A stretch of 60,000 nucleotides of DNA. It comes from Membranipora membranacea. Lineage: Eukaryota > Bryozoa > Gymnolaemata > Cheilostomatida > Membraniporidae. Below are positions 10,841-23,392 of the stretch, one piece after another. The notes under the pieces were generated by a model. The model made no database searches and was not told the DNA's origin. It saw only the letters and a program-made list of their open reading frames with translations. The stretch covers positions 8,141,501-8,201,500 of the forward strand of contig OU612070.1 of assembly GCA_914767715.1 (NCBI GenBank). Reading direction: 5' to 3'. A program made the translations under genes and the position numbers. Within the stretch, counting starts at the first letter, position 1. Every line of letters begins with the position of its first letter.

Positions 10841-13800
10841 TATGCCTAATGAGGTTCTTTTACTCTTCTCTCAGGGGATTCTCCTGGTGTCTTCGGTGAT
10901 GATGACCTAATAGTCCGAAGTAATATGGGCACAATCCTGATTGCATTCCAAAGTGCTACAATTGAGAGAGAAGGATACTTGATAGGATGGCAGTATTATC
11001 TCAAGAAAGCACCTTTCCAGTGCCAGCAGAAATCCTATGTTAGTTTATTCGGCAAAAATAATGGCGGTGTTTACGCTCACAGAGCATCAACGCATCTCCA
11101 GCCTTTAAATGCATTAACCAGTGGAATTAACTTCCAGTTTTTACAAAATAGATTGATACAAGTTAAAAAAGATGATGTGGTTGGATTGTTTACCGTAGGC
11201 TGCAATGGTCGTGCTGCAAAGCATCTTGTATCTGCTGCACTTGGAGGACCTGCCAGAGTCAATAAAAGCAATGGTTTACTCACTCGAATCACACCCACAC
11301 ATACCTTCACGACATTCGAATCGGCGCCGTGGACAGTCTCTATAAAGGCCTACACTGCAGGTCAGTAGGCTGTCACTTGTGAGCCATTCTCTATCAAGTT
11401 TGAACCACCCTCCTTGTGAGTGACATCACTTGTGCATTTCTTATCAGTGCTGTTTATAAGCTGTTATTTTTTGTCAGCACTCAGGGGATTTCACAATTTG
11501 TGACTATTGCAAAGTTACAATAGTTCAGTAGTATCTCACTCCATTTCATGTGGTTTGGCGATGAATAACTGGCATGTGAGTGTTCACAATCCCAAATTTG
11601 GAATACAACTTTTTACTTACACCAATTTAACGGTGGTTTTCTCCCTCTCTTTTAGGTTTTATGAATCTTGATAACATCTCAACGAGCTCCCACCAAGGCC
11701 TGAAACATGGACAGCTACAAATAGAGATAAGTCCACAAAATCTTCCCAACTCACAGCTTGGAGCAGTCATCTACAACATTACCCGCTATCTAGCCGGGTC
11801 TGAGCCATTTCAACATTCGGTCTGCCAGGAGAATCATGTACCTGTTGGTACAACTGAACTTATTTTGGATGGATTGGATATCACTAAAAAATACTATGCT
11901 GTTGTGAAAGTTTTACGAAACTTTAATGGAGAAGAGCTGATTCTAGAAGATGAAAAGCAAACTGAAATCTTCTGCGCAGGTCAGGCGTAACAATTAATAT
12001 ATAAAGAAAAAGCCTTTGGCAACATGAATGATTTAATCAGTCATATAATACTTGACGGCGAAGTATACACTAGCATCATGCATATAGAGCATTAGGGCAC
12101 TATGCTCTGCCCTTCGCTTAAGAGTTAGTTTTCCCACATTAGCAGATATTGAAGTATACCTTTTTAGTTTTTATAACACAAATTCAAAAGTTTTTTTTCC
12201 TTTCAATACTCAGCTTGTCTCTGGTATTTTGATGGCACTGTGTCTCAGATCAGTTACTTATGTGCTCTTACTTTTTCAGTGCGACAAATGTTGACACAAG
12301 ACGAAGTGTACATTAGTATCATTGATATCAATGATCATACTGCTTCTGTGAATATTTCTTTCATCATCAACACAACCCTGGTGAGTGTCGTTGAACTCCC
12401 TGAAATTTGAGTACAGTATTATCTGCCAAGAACTGTGTCTCAAGTTATCATCGACACAGAATGGCAAGAAGCACCCTTTTCTTTCATTTTCCATATTATT
12501 CTTGACAAACAATGTGCAGCGCAATTAATTTTCTATTTCGAATTGATGCTTTCTCGTTATATGGTTCCAATTAAAATTCATCAAAGGTTCTGTTTCAGAA
12601 AAATGATGAATGTGCTGCTACCATCAATTTTGAGCATCAGGGGAAGAACTCAACAGTTCTAGCAAATTCTTTAGACCCGATAACATTGTAGGTTAACAAA
12701 AGATTGATCTACACTTTCACCATGTATCTGAGACTAGCCGATGGGCATGAGATGGTCTACTGGAATGGCGAGCTTGATCTTACACCACCAACTGAAAGTA
12801 GTATACTAAGGCTTATTTGGTTGTAAATCAAATCTTTTTTTCAATTAATTAAAAATAATTGCTTCCCTTTTCCAGTCATTTTGGTTGCCTAATTTGAATT
12901 TAAAGTGACAGTCCTATTAGAAAAGTGGATATATTACCCCAGTAAATGAAATATTGTGAGTTCATAGGGCAAATAAAAATAATAAAAAACTGAAAATTGT
13001 GTAAAATAGCAATTAGTTTTTTTTCAATTACCTTAACAATGATCATAGTTGATCATCGTGGTCAGGGGGAGGCAATATTTCACTATGATCCACTATGATC
13101 CAAATTTTCAGACTTTGCAGCAGTTTCACTAATAGCTTCACAGGCTGTTTTATTTCATATGCCCTAATGACTTTTCAGCCTGAGTTCTTTATAACCATAC
13201 CAAACATGGCCTAGTAGGACTATCACTTTAAGAATTATCACCAAAGTTTTTAGTTTGAATTCCGATCTGCTAGTAAAAGAACCTACAAAATTTTACAGTG
13301 TCATATTATTCTTTTTCTGCAGGGTTGTTAAATTCATCATATCTCTGACAGATAGTCTCTTTGAAAGAGCAGGTAGCTGTACCTGTCTGTCTGGTGAATT
13401 ATGACCTCTGTGCTAAAAGATTCTGTTTGCTTTGTGTAGCTACAGCTGCTCCGGTTATAGGAGATCCCTCTCTTCACCCAGCTGCCGTAATAGTACCCAT
13501 CCTTGTCATACTGGTCATAGCTGTAGCTTTACTCGGTGTTATCCTCTGCAGACGCAGAAATTCAGACAGGTGATTGCTAGTTTGAAACAGATCATCCGGT
13601 TCTGTTTTTCATGGGATCAAAATCAAATGTGACCTGAAAAAACGCAGGCCCAAGCCTCAAGCCGTACAACATCATTGTTTTTTGTATTATCAATATGCAA
13701 AATTCAGGTCCTTGGTAAAGTTTTTACGATACAATTTGTGTATTAGAACAATGTAATAACTCAAAGTAAGTAAATTTTGTTTGTTTGTGTGGTTGTTTCA

Positions 13801-14242
13801 GAAGAAGCGGAAACTCAATAAAAGACAAGTTTGACAACTCCCAAGAAACAGGAAATGCAAATCTTGCACTGGAATCAGGGAACTTGGTACAAAACTCTCA
13901 GCTGGGACCAGGTAATAATTCAATTTGTCTGATGAACATTTGAAACTGATCATGTAAGGATCGATAAATAATCTTTATAGTGTAACATATTATAATTTTG
14001 TTACTAAAATCATGCAAGAATATATATCAGTTTTAGGCAACTGTTACGCCCTTTTCACCCTTGCTATTAACGATTGCTCTTTATAGAAATTTTGTTTCTG
14101 AGAGAGGACTACAAAACATCGCCACTTACATTGTTAACAAATAGCTAACTAACTTTTGTCACCAAAATGAAACATATCCAGTGCTGGGAGAAAAATAAAA
14201 AAAAGGGTTTTTTGATTCGATATAGCTGTTAGCTGGGTTATA

Positions 14243-14400
14243 ATTTAATGAAATAAAATAAAATAATATGAAATAAAATGATAGAAATTGAATAAATAAA
14301 TTGAATTAAACTAAAATAATTAATTAAATTAAATATTTTAAATTTAATAAAATAAAATAAAACAAAATAAAATATATTTTAACATATAAAATAATATAAA
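14243..14400. repeat. AT-rich low-complexity tract
   Basis: Runs of AAATAAAAT-like units in an intron of copy A. The matching intron of copy C has the same tract at about 39546-39690, so it predates the duplication. Confidence 0.85.
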
Positions 14401-14451
14401 GTGGCCTGTTACACAACATAGCATACCAGTTCTACCTAGACGGTTGTTTAA

Positions 14452-14552
14452 GTGCTCAAACCCTACCTGGGTTGCTGGTAGTGGTATCCCATTATCCTAA
14501 GGAGGTTTATAATAGAATACCACTACCAACAACTCGGGTAGGGTTTGAGCAC
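14452..14552. repeat. ~100 bp intronic hairpin (long imperfect palindrome)
   Basis: GTGCTCAAACCCTACC at 14452 is mirrored by GGTAGGGTTTGAGCAC ending at 14552. The stem continues through TGGTAGTGGTAT/ATACCACTACCA to about 36 bp around a ~30 bp loop. It lies just upstream of the 14620 juxtamembrane exon. Copy C keeps a weaker version at 39752-39852. It may be a small foldback element. Confidence 0.85.
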
Positions 14553-17500
14553 AAAGACTTCTTTGACGGTGGTCTGTGAACTCTCGTTCTCATTATACAA
14601 CTTATTCATTTTTTGATAGTGGTCACAGTAACCATTTCATCGAATCAATCTGCTCCAAAAATAACAAATCAAGATGTAGTTACGCATAGCAAGCCTACTG
14701 CTCAAGTTCTGCCATTGAAGTCTGCTACCCCTGAAAAACCCAGTAGAACTACCACAACTTCTCCTGCTGAAAACAGGATGCCGTCAGTTCATGATAGTGC
14801 TACAGAATTGTATGGCAATGTGGGTAGACCGGAATCATGTGTAAGGATAGTCGACCTACACAGATACATACAGCAAGAAAAGACTGAGAACCCAACTCAA
14901 CCTTTCCAGAGAGAGTTTGCAGTAAGTGAAGCATGCAGGGTTATATACGCGCATACATGCCCAGCAATCTCTTTGGCACTTAACCTAATTCTCTTATTTG
15001 TTCACAAAAGATTTAAGTTGTTCTACAAAATTTGAGCAAGGAGTTACTCCTGGATTTGAGTGTCATACAAGTCTGTTAGCAGGGAATATGAGTTCACTGT
15101 TAGGTGACAGCCTGTACATGTTTGACTAAGAAGTCAGGTGTTTCTCACCATGTGTTTAAATTTTATGAGGTGACTTCCTTTTTCCTTTTGAGTAAGTTCA
15201 TAACTAGTCTAAATCAATTATGAAGCCATAATATGGGGACGCGTCATCAATTCATTAAATGAATGTTTTGTTAGAAAACTACTTCCCTGCTCTTTCTTCA
15301 GAAACGTGACTGCTTTTGTCCTATAAAAATGATGTCCTGATACGATTACAGAAAAAAACAAAGCAATATGTAGCCTGGCAGCTAGTTCTGCAGTGGTTAT
15401 GCAATCTCTTTACACTGAAAAGGTTCATATAGCTCTTTTTTGAAAAACTATGTTTAGTTTTAGAAATTGTTCCCCCTACCCAACTATGAGGTATCTACTT
15501 TTAATTACTGATTTTGCTCACGACACTGTACAATGGTAGATAACTTCGTTTATTGACATTTACAGTTCTCTTGTGTTTAAAGGAGTGGTAGCTTTTTGAG
15601 CTGGTACAGCCAGGGAGGGTTGGAGGTACAGCACTAGGAATAAATACCTCAAAGATGAGAAGGGGAGATAATTTCTAACACTATACATTATTTTTACGCA
15701 AAAGTGCTATAAATTGTTTCAGTGTAAATATAGCTAGCTAACAAGCTGCCCGACTATAAATATTGCTTTGACCCTTCTGTTGTCTTTAATATACTGTGTT
15801 TTATTTCCAGACGCTATCAATGTGTGATTTACCTAAAGAAAGTGGAGTTACTGCAGAAAACAAGCCTACAAACAGATTCCGTAATATTATACCATGTGAG
15901 TTCAATTCATGATTTAATTTAACCAGGGAGGGTGGCAAACCCTCTCTTATTTATTTCAGCATGGCCATTTTATGCATTTTAATGAACATACTCCTCAGGT
16001 AATCAGTTACTTGCTTCTTTATGGCAAGGAGGCACTTGCAAATCAAATGTTGTTCGGTTGATTTACTTAACGATGACGTGAGAATTTGTGTTTTATAAAT
16101 TCAATTTGACAATTTTTAGAATTTTAATGATATTTTAATGGAGGCTTGCTTTTAAGGTCCTTTATCCAATGTTTTCCAAAATTTTCGTCATGAATATGCT
16201 TTCACGGTAGATTTAACCCAAAGATTGTTTCACCTAATGGCTATACCATATTCACACGGTCTGAACCCGTTGAAGTCTGGTAATGTTTTGCCCTAACTAA
16301 ATAATTTACCTGCTCTTCAATTGTAGATGATAAAAACCGAGTTATCTTGTCCACTGTTGATCAAGGGTACACTTCAGATTATATAAATGCCAGCTACATA
16401 GAGGTATGTCTAAAAGCATGGATGACATAGAAATTCAATTCCTCAAAGGCCTTCAACTAGCTGAGCCTCAACAAAGTGATTAGCTTAGTGAGGGTATTAA
16501 TACTGAAGCTCCCAGAACAAGCTAAATGTAATGAGAATTGTCACTTTCAATGCTAGACAATTTTGAAAGCAAAGCAGCTCGGCAGAGATTGTATTAATTG
16601 AATCGAGTTGTAGTGAGCTTGCAGGCAGATTGAGTCATTGAAAAACCAGAGATTAAGATCAGGATTGTAATTTAACCAACTCAACTGAATCCCATTACAA
16701 CAATGACAGTCCATCATTTATTCTAGAACTTGAATGGTGAGGTGAAGTTTGTCGCATCCCAAGGTGAGTATATAATTAAACTGATGATATAGTGATATGA
16801 ATCGCATGATATTCAACTGGTGCTTCTTATCCATCATTCAACGCCAACACTGACATCTAACGGTTTCACACTGTAGAATATAGTCAGTGCATTTACATTT
16901 GCATTATGTCTGTGACATATATCTTGTGTATACTCCAAACTAACACTTTGTTGAAATAGGCCCAAACTGATTATTGTAGGGCCTGTTCCTCACACAGTAG
17001 AAGATTTTTGGAGGATGGTACATATGAAAAAGGCAGAGATCATTGTCATGACTACTATGATTGTTGAAGAAGGAAAGGTAATGATGAGTACACTTTTCAA
17101 GTGTGATTGAGCATGAAGTAGTTGTTACATTATCAACATACAAAGCCCTGTTAACTACAAAACAGAGGGCGGGCTGCCCCTAAAGAGGAAGCCCCTAAAG
17201 ATGAATGTATCCTAGAGGTGAGGCCATGGAAGACCTCCTAATCGTGAGTGTGCAGCAAGCTGCCAGAAAGCGAGACAGGCACTAATCCCCCATTGGCAGT
17301 GACTTTTATTTTAGCCAATAGGCCGAGAAGCAACAACCCAGAGCACGCAAGCTTTACAAAGCTCTTGAAAGAATGGTATACAGCAGGACCTTCAATGTCG
17401 CAAAATTTGTATATCATATTCATACTGCTTGCAGAGGAAATGTGAGCCATACTGGCCAGACTTAGTTGGAGAGACTCAGATGTTTGGTAAATACAAAGTG

Positions 17501-17566
17501 ATGATGAAGGAGGAGTCTGTATACCCTTACAACACAATCCGTCAGATGGTGTATACTTTCCAAAAT

Positions 17567-18677
17567 GTGAGCAAGTGTTAGCCAATCAAGGATGACAGGG
17601 GAGAGTTTGTTCTTGGTTTACTCACGATGATGATGATATGTAATTTGATTTTTAATGCTTTGCCAAGTCTCCATCAGCACCATCAGATTCTTATAAAATT
17701 TGTTGCCATATTAGTTGATTTCTTTTAATGTATGGGGTCAGTGTAATATATTATATTGTGTACGGAAACATACCTGGCCCTGAACATGCATGACTGACTG
17801 ATTGAATGCATTTTCTTCTTTAATTGGTCCACAAGTTCAATAATGTACAGCGGATCAATCAGTTCTGGTAATTTGGTGCTTTGATTTTGCAGTTATGAAT
17901 GGAACTGAGTATGAATCTTGAACTGCAGAATACTTTCTGTATTCTTTGTCAGGTAAAAATTGGTTTTACCAGTGTGCAGCAAAAGACAATTCCAGTAGTG
18001 CTGTTTCATGCATTCCCGATTCCCGACTGTTACTTGGTTTGGCATGCATGTTCCACCCCTATAGTGTAGATGGCGCCCCAAGCCCAGTCCTGCTTGATCG
18101 CTTAAACCTGGAAATCAGACCCGGTTCTGCCTTCAGGTACCTGTTTCAGCCCCACTATGAAGTACAGTCCAAGCGTCACCTATCACATAGTCAACAAATG
18201 GATCGGATTCGGATTACCTAATTTTCCATTGCAAATCAATATAATGAGATCTTCCCATCTTTGCAGGAAAAACAAACTAAACCCATATAGCCAATAGTGA
18301 CCATGTTAGCAATAGCTCATCTAATAGGTATTATTCCATTCCCTGCTCAATATATTCCAAATCTTCAATATTATAAGTTCCCTAGATGGTCAAAGGCTCT
18401 TACGCAATTGTCAAAGTTCAGCGCTTTCATTATGGGTCACGAAATTCAATTTCTATAGGCCCCAGAGTAAACGGTGCTTAACTCAGAAGTTTTTTGTTCA
18501 CAATGAATGGTCTCGGCGATCAAAAATGTAACGAGGAAGTAAATAAGGTGCTCTACTTTAATGTAAGCGTTGAGCTCAGAGAATGGGTTATTACTGCTCA
18601 GTGCTTGCTCCATATGTGAAATCAATGACTTTCTAAAGATTGGATATTCAACTATTGCACAGCTTCGTCTAGATGAC
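17567..18677 (+). other. Junction of copy A and the upstream region of copy B1
   Basis: 17567-17851 matches the intron after D1 exon 5 in copy C. From 17852 the sequence matches the regions upstream of B2 (28055 on) and D (~52330 on). The block around 17946-18220 is present upstream of all three short-tailed receptors, so it may hold their shared promoter or 5' untranslated sequence. I see no clear TATA box. Confidence 0.6.
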
Positions 18678-21600
18678 ATGGGTGCTGTGCGGGTGCACCA
18701 AACTCTACCATTCTTATTGATAGCTGCATCCCTGTTTGGTAAGTTGACGCTATAATTTCCTACATTGATAAATGCAAATGAAATATATGTTTCATATGTT
18801 GTTTGATCTTCCTAATACAAGGTACTTACTCTTGTGAATCATGGCTTATTAAAACCAGGTGGACACATGTAGAGTTATGTGCTTCTTGAATTTGGGATCC
18901 TGTTATCTATTTTAGCCCCAGTGTGCTCACTACCATGTGATTGGGGGAACAGCACAGGGAGACTGATTCCACTTATCTCAGGTGATATTAGAACAGTGAC
19001 TGTAAGCTCTGAGGCTGAGTGTAGAGATCACTGTATGAATCAGACATCATTCATCTGTGCTGCCGTTAACTACAGACTCAGTGATAAGCAGTGTGAGCTA
19101 CTGACTGAGAATAATGAGACTGCTACGGTGGAGACAACTCAAACTGAATGGAGATACTTTATCAGGCCGCTGTGTGCAGGTAGGTTGATGCAGGTAGTTG
19201 AATGACATTGGTTGATTTTGTAATTTTTCACACCAACAACTTTCTTTCAAAAACAAAAAAGCAAATTTAGAATTTGTAACTTAAATTCTTGTTTGTCCCC
19301 GGAGACAATGTTGCTAACCCTCCTACTATACCAACACATTAAAGATTTACTGCTGTGTTCTATAACAGGTATATGGTTTCCTTGGATTGCACAGCCGGGT
19401 AGCTATGATGTAAGCACTGATGATTCGATAGTAACATCTCTAAGAGACTGTATGGATGAGTGTATGAAGACCTCTCCTACACAGAACAGCTGTGACTCTA
19501 TAGTTATCTCTAATACAGAGCACCAGGGAAGATGTAGATTGTCAAATCACATGATGGTGAACAGAACTCAAACCTCTGAAGCAAACACAGTGTATACATA
19601 TTTCAACAGACCATATTGGTACAGAGGTGATTTTATATACGACACCATTGAACAAAACTGTTTTCATTTTTGAAGTGCAACACGACGAAGAAATAAGCTA
19701 CTGGTAGTCTGTACTATCTTTTATTTATGAGGGCATGTCATTGATTTGGTTCAGAGGCACTCTGGTACAGCAAATATATATTCAGGTTTTAAATATGTCA
19801 GGGAATTATAGCTTATATGTCTTTTAATTCTAGGAGATTCACCTGGTGTTTCCGGGAGTAATGACCTGACCAATAGAAGTAATATTGGCTTAAAACTCTA
19901 TGCATTTGAAAGTGCAACAATCAAGACGGCAGGATATTTGATAGGATGGCAGTATTATCTCAAGGCAGTATCTGACCAGTGTAGCGGAACATCATATGTT
20001 AGCATATTTGGCGTGCGTTCAAGAACGGACGGAAGATACGAGCTTGTAGAATCAACGCTGCTTAAGCCTGTTGAAGAAAATAAAAGTGGAATTAACTACC
20101 AGTTTATACAAAACAGATCAGTACAAGTTAGAAAAGATGATGTAGTTGCAGTGTTTACTGTAGGGTGTGATAATAGGGATGCGAAGCACATTGTATCTGT
20201 TGAATATGGAGGATCTGATGGAGTCCATAGAAGTGATAATAGAATCACCAATATTGAACCAACACACACCTTCATAAGACTTGACACTGATACAGCAAAA
20301 GTCTCTATCAAGGCCTACACAGCAGGTCAGTAGTCTGAACTGTATGACAGTCTGTCACTTGTAAACCATTATTTAACAAGTCTGAACCAACCTCTCTGTG
20401 TGAGTGATATAATTATCTATAAGTGCTGTTAAGCTGTTAATCACTGTCAGCATTCAAGGAGATGTCACAACTTACAAGATGTGGTGGTAGACTGATTCCT
20501 GATGCTATTTTCAAGTTGTTTGGCAAATATAACTTTGATGTACTTTCCCTGAGTCTTTTATTAGGGGAACAACTCTATACTTACATGAAATCTTCAGTGA
20601 TGGTTTCTGTTATTTAGGTTTTGTAAAGCTGGAAAACGTCACAACGACTTCCCACCAAGGCCTGAAATATGGACAGCTACAAATACAGATAAGTCCACAA
20701 CATCTCCCTGAGTCACAGCTTGGGGCAATCATCTACAACATAACATGCTATCCAGCTGGCTCTGAACCATCTAACCTTTCAGCCTGTCATGAGAAGCATG
20801 TACCAGTGGGTACAACTGAACTTATTCTGAACGGTCTAGATATCACCAGACGATACTATGCTGTTGTGAAAGTTGTACGAAACTTTAATGGAGAAGAGCT
20901 AATTGAAGAAGATGAAAAGGAAACTAAAGTCTTTTGTGCAGGTCAGGCGTTACAATTGATAATAATAATTGTAATTTTTGGTATATGTGATTATAATTTT
21001 TTCCTTCATTCATAAATATATTGCTGACACGCGATAGTGTCATCAAGTTTTACCAGTTTTACCAGAAACAGTATTAAGAAAAATATGATTGTCCCCAGCT
21101 AATATACTAGTATTGACCATAGAATTAGTATTATTAATATTACATGTATGGTATTGGCACAGCTAGCGTTTGCTTATATAGAAATGTTACAGCTTTGCCT
21201 CCTCCCATCCCATTTATAACTACATTTCCATACCAGGTTTGCCTTCATATTCATTGTTGTAGTATTTTTTCAGTGCGAAGCAGATTAATGCATGAAGAAG
21301 TGAATCTGAATATTGTTGATCTCACCAATACAATGGCTTCTGTGAATATTTATTTCACCAACAACACAATACTGGTGAGTGGGTTTTGCTCTCAAATGAT
21401 TGCCTGTATCATGTCATATTTGGCATTTAGCACCTTGAGACCGCTGTGTTTAATCATAATTCAAAATTTAACTCTATGAAATTTGTAACTTGGTACCTGG
21501 TCCTTGCACTTTCTTTTACTTTTAATCTCATTCTTACTATTAAAAATGTTGACCACAGTTACTTATCTATTTCAAAATGATGCTTTTGTCATGACCACAA

Positions 21601-23392
21601 GTTTTGCTGTTTTACAAATGTTGCAGTCAACTACAAATGCTGATATTTTGACCACAGTTGTTGCAATCAACCACAAAAATTTCAATCACAACTGTCATTA
21701 TTCGATTAGCCACAATTGTCGTAATTTTTTCGAAATAAACTGCAACAGATGTCTATGCCAGAACACCCAACTGTCAAATTTCCTGATACATGACAATTAT
21801 GGTTGGTCAAAATTGTGACTACTGTGGTGGATTGCGACTGCTGTGGTTGAAATTTCGAATAACCTTGATTGAATGCGACAGAATTGAAAATTGGAATTTT
21901 TGCGGTCACGATAGTGGTCCAAGTTGAAGTTGATTTTTTCAGAATAATGATGAATGTGCTGCCAACGTCACTGTTGAGCATCAGGGGACAAACACTACAT
22001 TTCTAGCAAATGGGTCCGATCCAATAAGACTGGAGGTTGAAAAAAAATTGATCTACACTTTCACCATGTATCTGAGGCTAGCTGATGGACATGAGATGAT
22101 TTACTGGGATGGAGAGCTTGATTTCACCCCTTCACTTGTAACAGAAGGTATATTAATCCATCCCTCCATACAACCAATGAATTGTTGTGTAGCAATGGTG
22201 TCATCAAAGATTTTGAGTGGATCTCTTGATCATTTTCCATCGGATTTTGAGTTTAAAAAAATTGCAATAGATCTTTTAGAGCTATAGACTTATAGCTATA
22301 AATCCTATAGGAATTTGGACTGCAGATGTTCGATAATACAGTTTCTACTACACAATTCGATAGTGTCAAGTCACCTAGATTTAGATACCCCAGCACATCA
22401 TTGGAAATGTTCCACACAGCGTCTTGTGAAGGTTTATTATTATTATTAATATTTTGATATTTATTATATTTGTTTTGAAGAAAACAGCCAGCAGACAACT
22501 GAAGAATCTGAATACCTATCTAGTGTCCACATAGCCATCATCTCTGCTACTGCTGTTGTAATGGTTATACTTATAGTCTCAGTGCTGATTGGTTATATTA
22601 TGAGACTCAGAATCCAGCAGTTGACTAATAGCAACACTCATAACAGGTATTCTTAAACCAAAATCAATGCCACTATCTGTAGCAGTTTCTCTGTAAAGTT
22701 TCTCCTAGCAATGATAAAACCTAGCCATGATTCGTGTTGTCTGATTCATGGATTCTCCGCCATTTGCAAGTGTTAGTTCTTGGCATAACATTTCAAACAT
22801 TTAGGAAGTTTGATAATTAAATACCACCAACTCATGCTCGCTTTTGCTGTCTGAGCTTTTCGACTAGCTACTGACCAAAAGTCTAATTGGTGAGAAATAT
22901 TTGACATTTTAACAGATATGGAATGCTCAGTTGCTTGGAAGAAAGCTTTGTCTGTAGTGGGTTAGTAGAAAAGCAACAGCAGATAAAAATCTTCACAGCA
23001 ATATAATGAATAAAGATTTCCAAAAGCGATTGACTCGGTCAAGCCACTAAAAATACACCAAATCATTCGGATCTAGTAGATTCATTTAGATATCTTACGA
23101 ATCTATATATTTTTAAAGAAACAAAGAATAAGTACTCTATAAAAGTTATAGAGAGCGGATAAATATAACTTTAGGAATTCATCGTGATTACCCCATATTT
23201 ATATCTCTTTCAGGAACAAGCTTGTTAATTTCATGTCTTATCGTTCACAGCCAAGCAACGGCCAATACACAAAGCTCAGCCGAAAATGAGAGTGTAGCTA
23301 ATAAAGAACAGTTTGAGATGGATAATGATGCCTACACCAGCCTGTCAGAAGAAACAGCTGATAATCATGTTTACAGCTCCACGGAATACTGA
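18678..23392 (+). CDS. Short-tailed PAN/FN3-like receptor B1 (670 residues)
   Basis: Nine exons, all phases agreeing and no stop: 18678-18738, 18916-19179, 19369-19626, 19834-20325, 20618-20941, 21274-21374, 21943-22147, 22481-22646, 23251-23392. Signal peptide MGAVRVHQTLPFLLIAASLF then APVCS. Residues ~21-108 and ~109-194 are PAN/apple-like modules (ECRDHC, FICAAVNY; CMDEC, GRC). Residues ~195-358 are the GWQYYL module, ~359-466 FN3-like, ~467-568 a membrane-proximal module ending YTFTMYLRLADGHEMIYW. TM helix ~586-609 (IAIISATAVVMVILIVSVLI), then MRLRIQQ and a 47-residue tail with YTSL, VYSS and a terminal EY. Many N-glycosylation sequons (NST, NQT, NET, NRT, NVT, NIT, NLS). The start at 18678 is preferred over an in-frame upstream ATG at 18570 because copy D has a stop in that stretch. 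Likely a surface receptor docking SH2 proteins; ligand unknown. Confidence 0.85.

Larger units (their letters stand above)
10875..17566 (+). pseudogene. Receptor copy A: PTP-type receptor cut at both ends, with a nonsense codon
   Basis: Exons with consistent phases: 10875-11360 (GWQYYL module), 11656-11979 (FN3-like), 12280-12380 and 12599-12797 (membrane-proximal module), 13440-13569 (TM, hydrophobic AAVIVPILVILVIAVALLGV then CRRR), 13802-13911 and 14620-14921 (juxtamembrane, with YGNV), then phosphatase D1 exons 15811-15895 (NRFRNIIPY), 16327-16403 (DYINASYIE), 16727-16763, 16980-17077 (PHTVEDFWRMV) and 17435-17566 (KCEPYWP). Missing: signal peptide and both PAN-like exons upstream, and everything from the WPD loop through the catalytic cysteine and D2 downstream. 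The homology breaks at about 17851, where sequence belonging upstream of copy B1 begins. An in-frame TAG at 12689-12691 replaces the Glu codon kept in B1, B2 and D. Receptor tyrosine phosphatases dephosphorylate phosphotyrosine at the plasma membrane; this copy could not as it stands. Confidence 0.8.
13340..17851 (+). repeat. Duplicated block shared with copy C (TM to D1 exon 5)
   Basis: Introns and exons from about 13430 to 17851 match 37195-45420 almost base for base once two LINE insertions and one ~790 bp deletion in copy C are discounted. The match ends at CAGCGGA (17851 here, ~45412 in copy C). Confidence 0.85.

Noticed and set aside
10602-10910. Open frames through the GGTGCAGCTG array encoding repeats of GAAGCSWVQL
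   Set aside because: Translation of a minisatellite; a multiple-of-ten repeat without stops stays open by chance.
17946-18221. Open frames on both strands, repeated upstream of B2 and D
   Set aside because: Frames differ among the three copies and show no domain; repetition reflects shared flanking DNA.
18570-18677. Upstream in-frame ATG giving a longer N-terminus for B1 (and at 28773 for B2)
   Set aside because: Copy D has a TAG in the matching stretch, and the downstream ATG gives a standard signal peptide.
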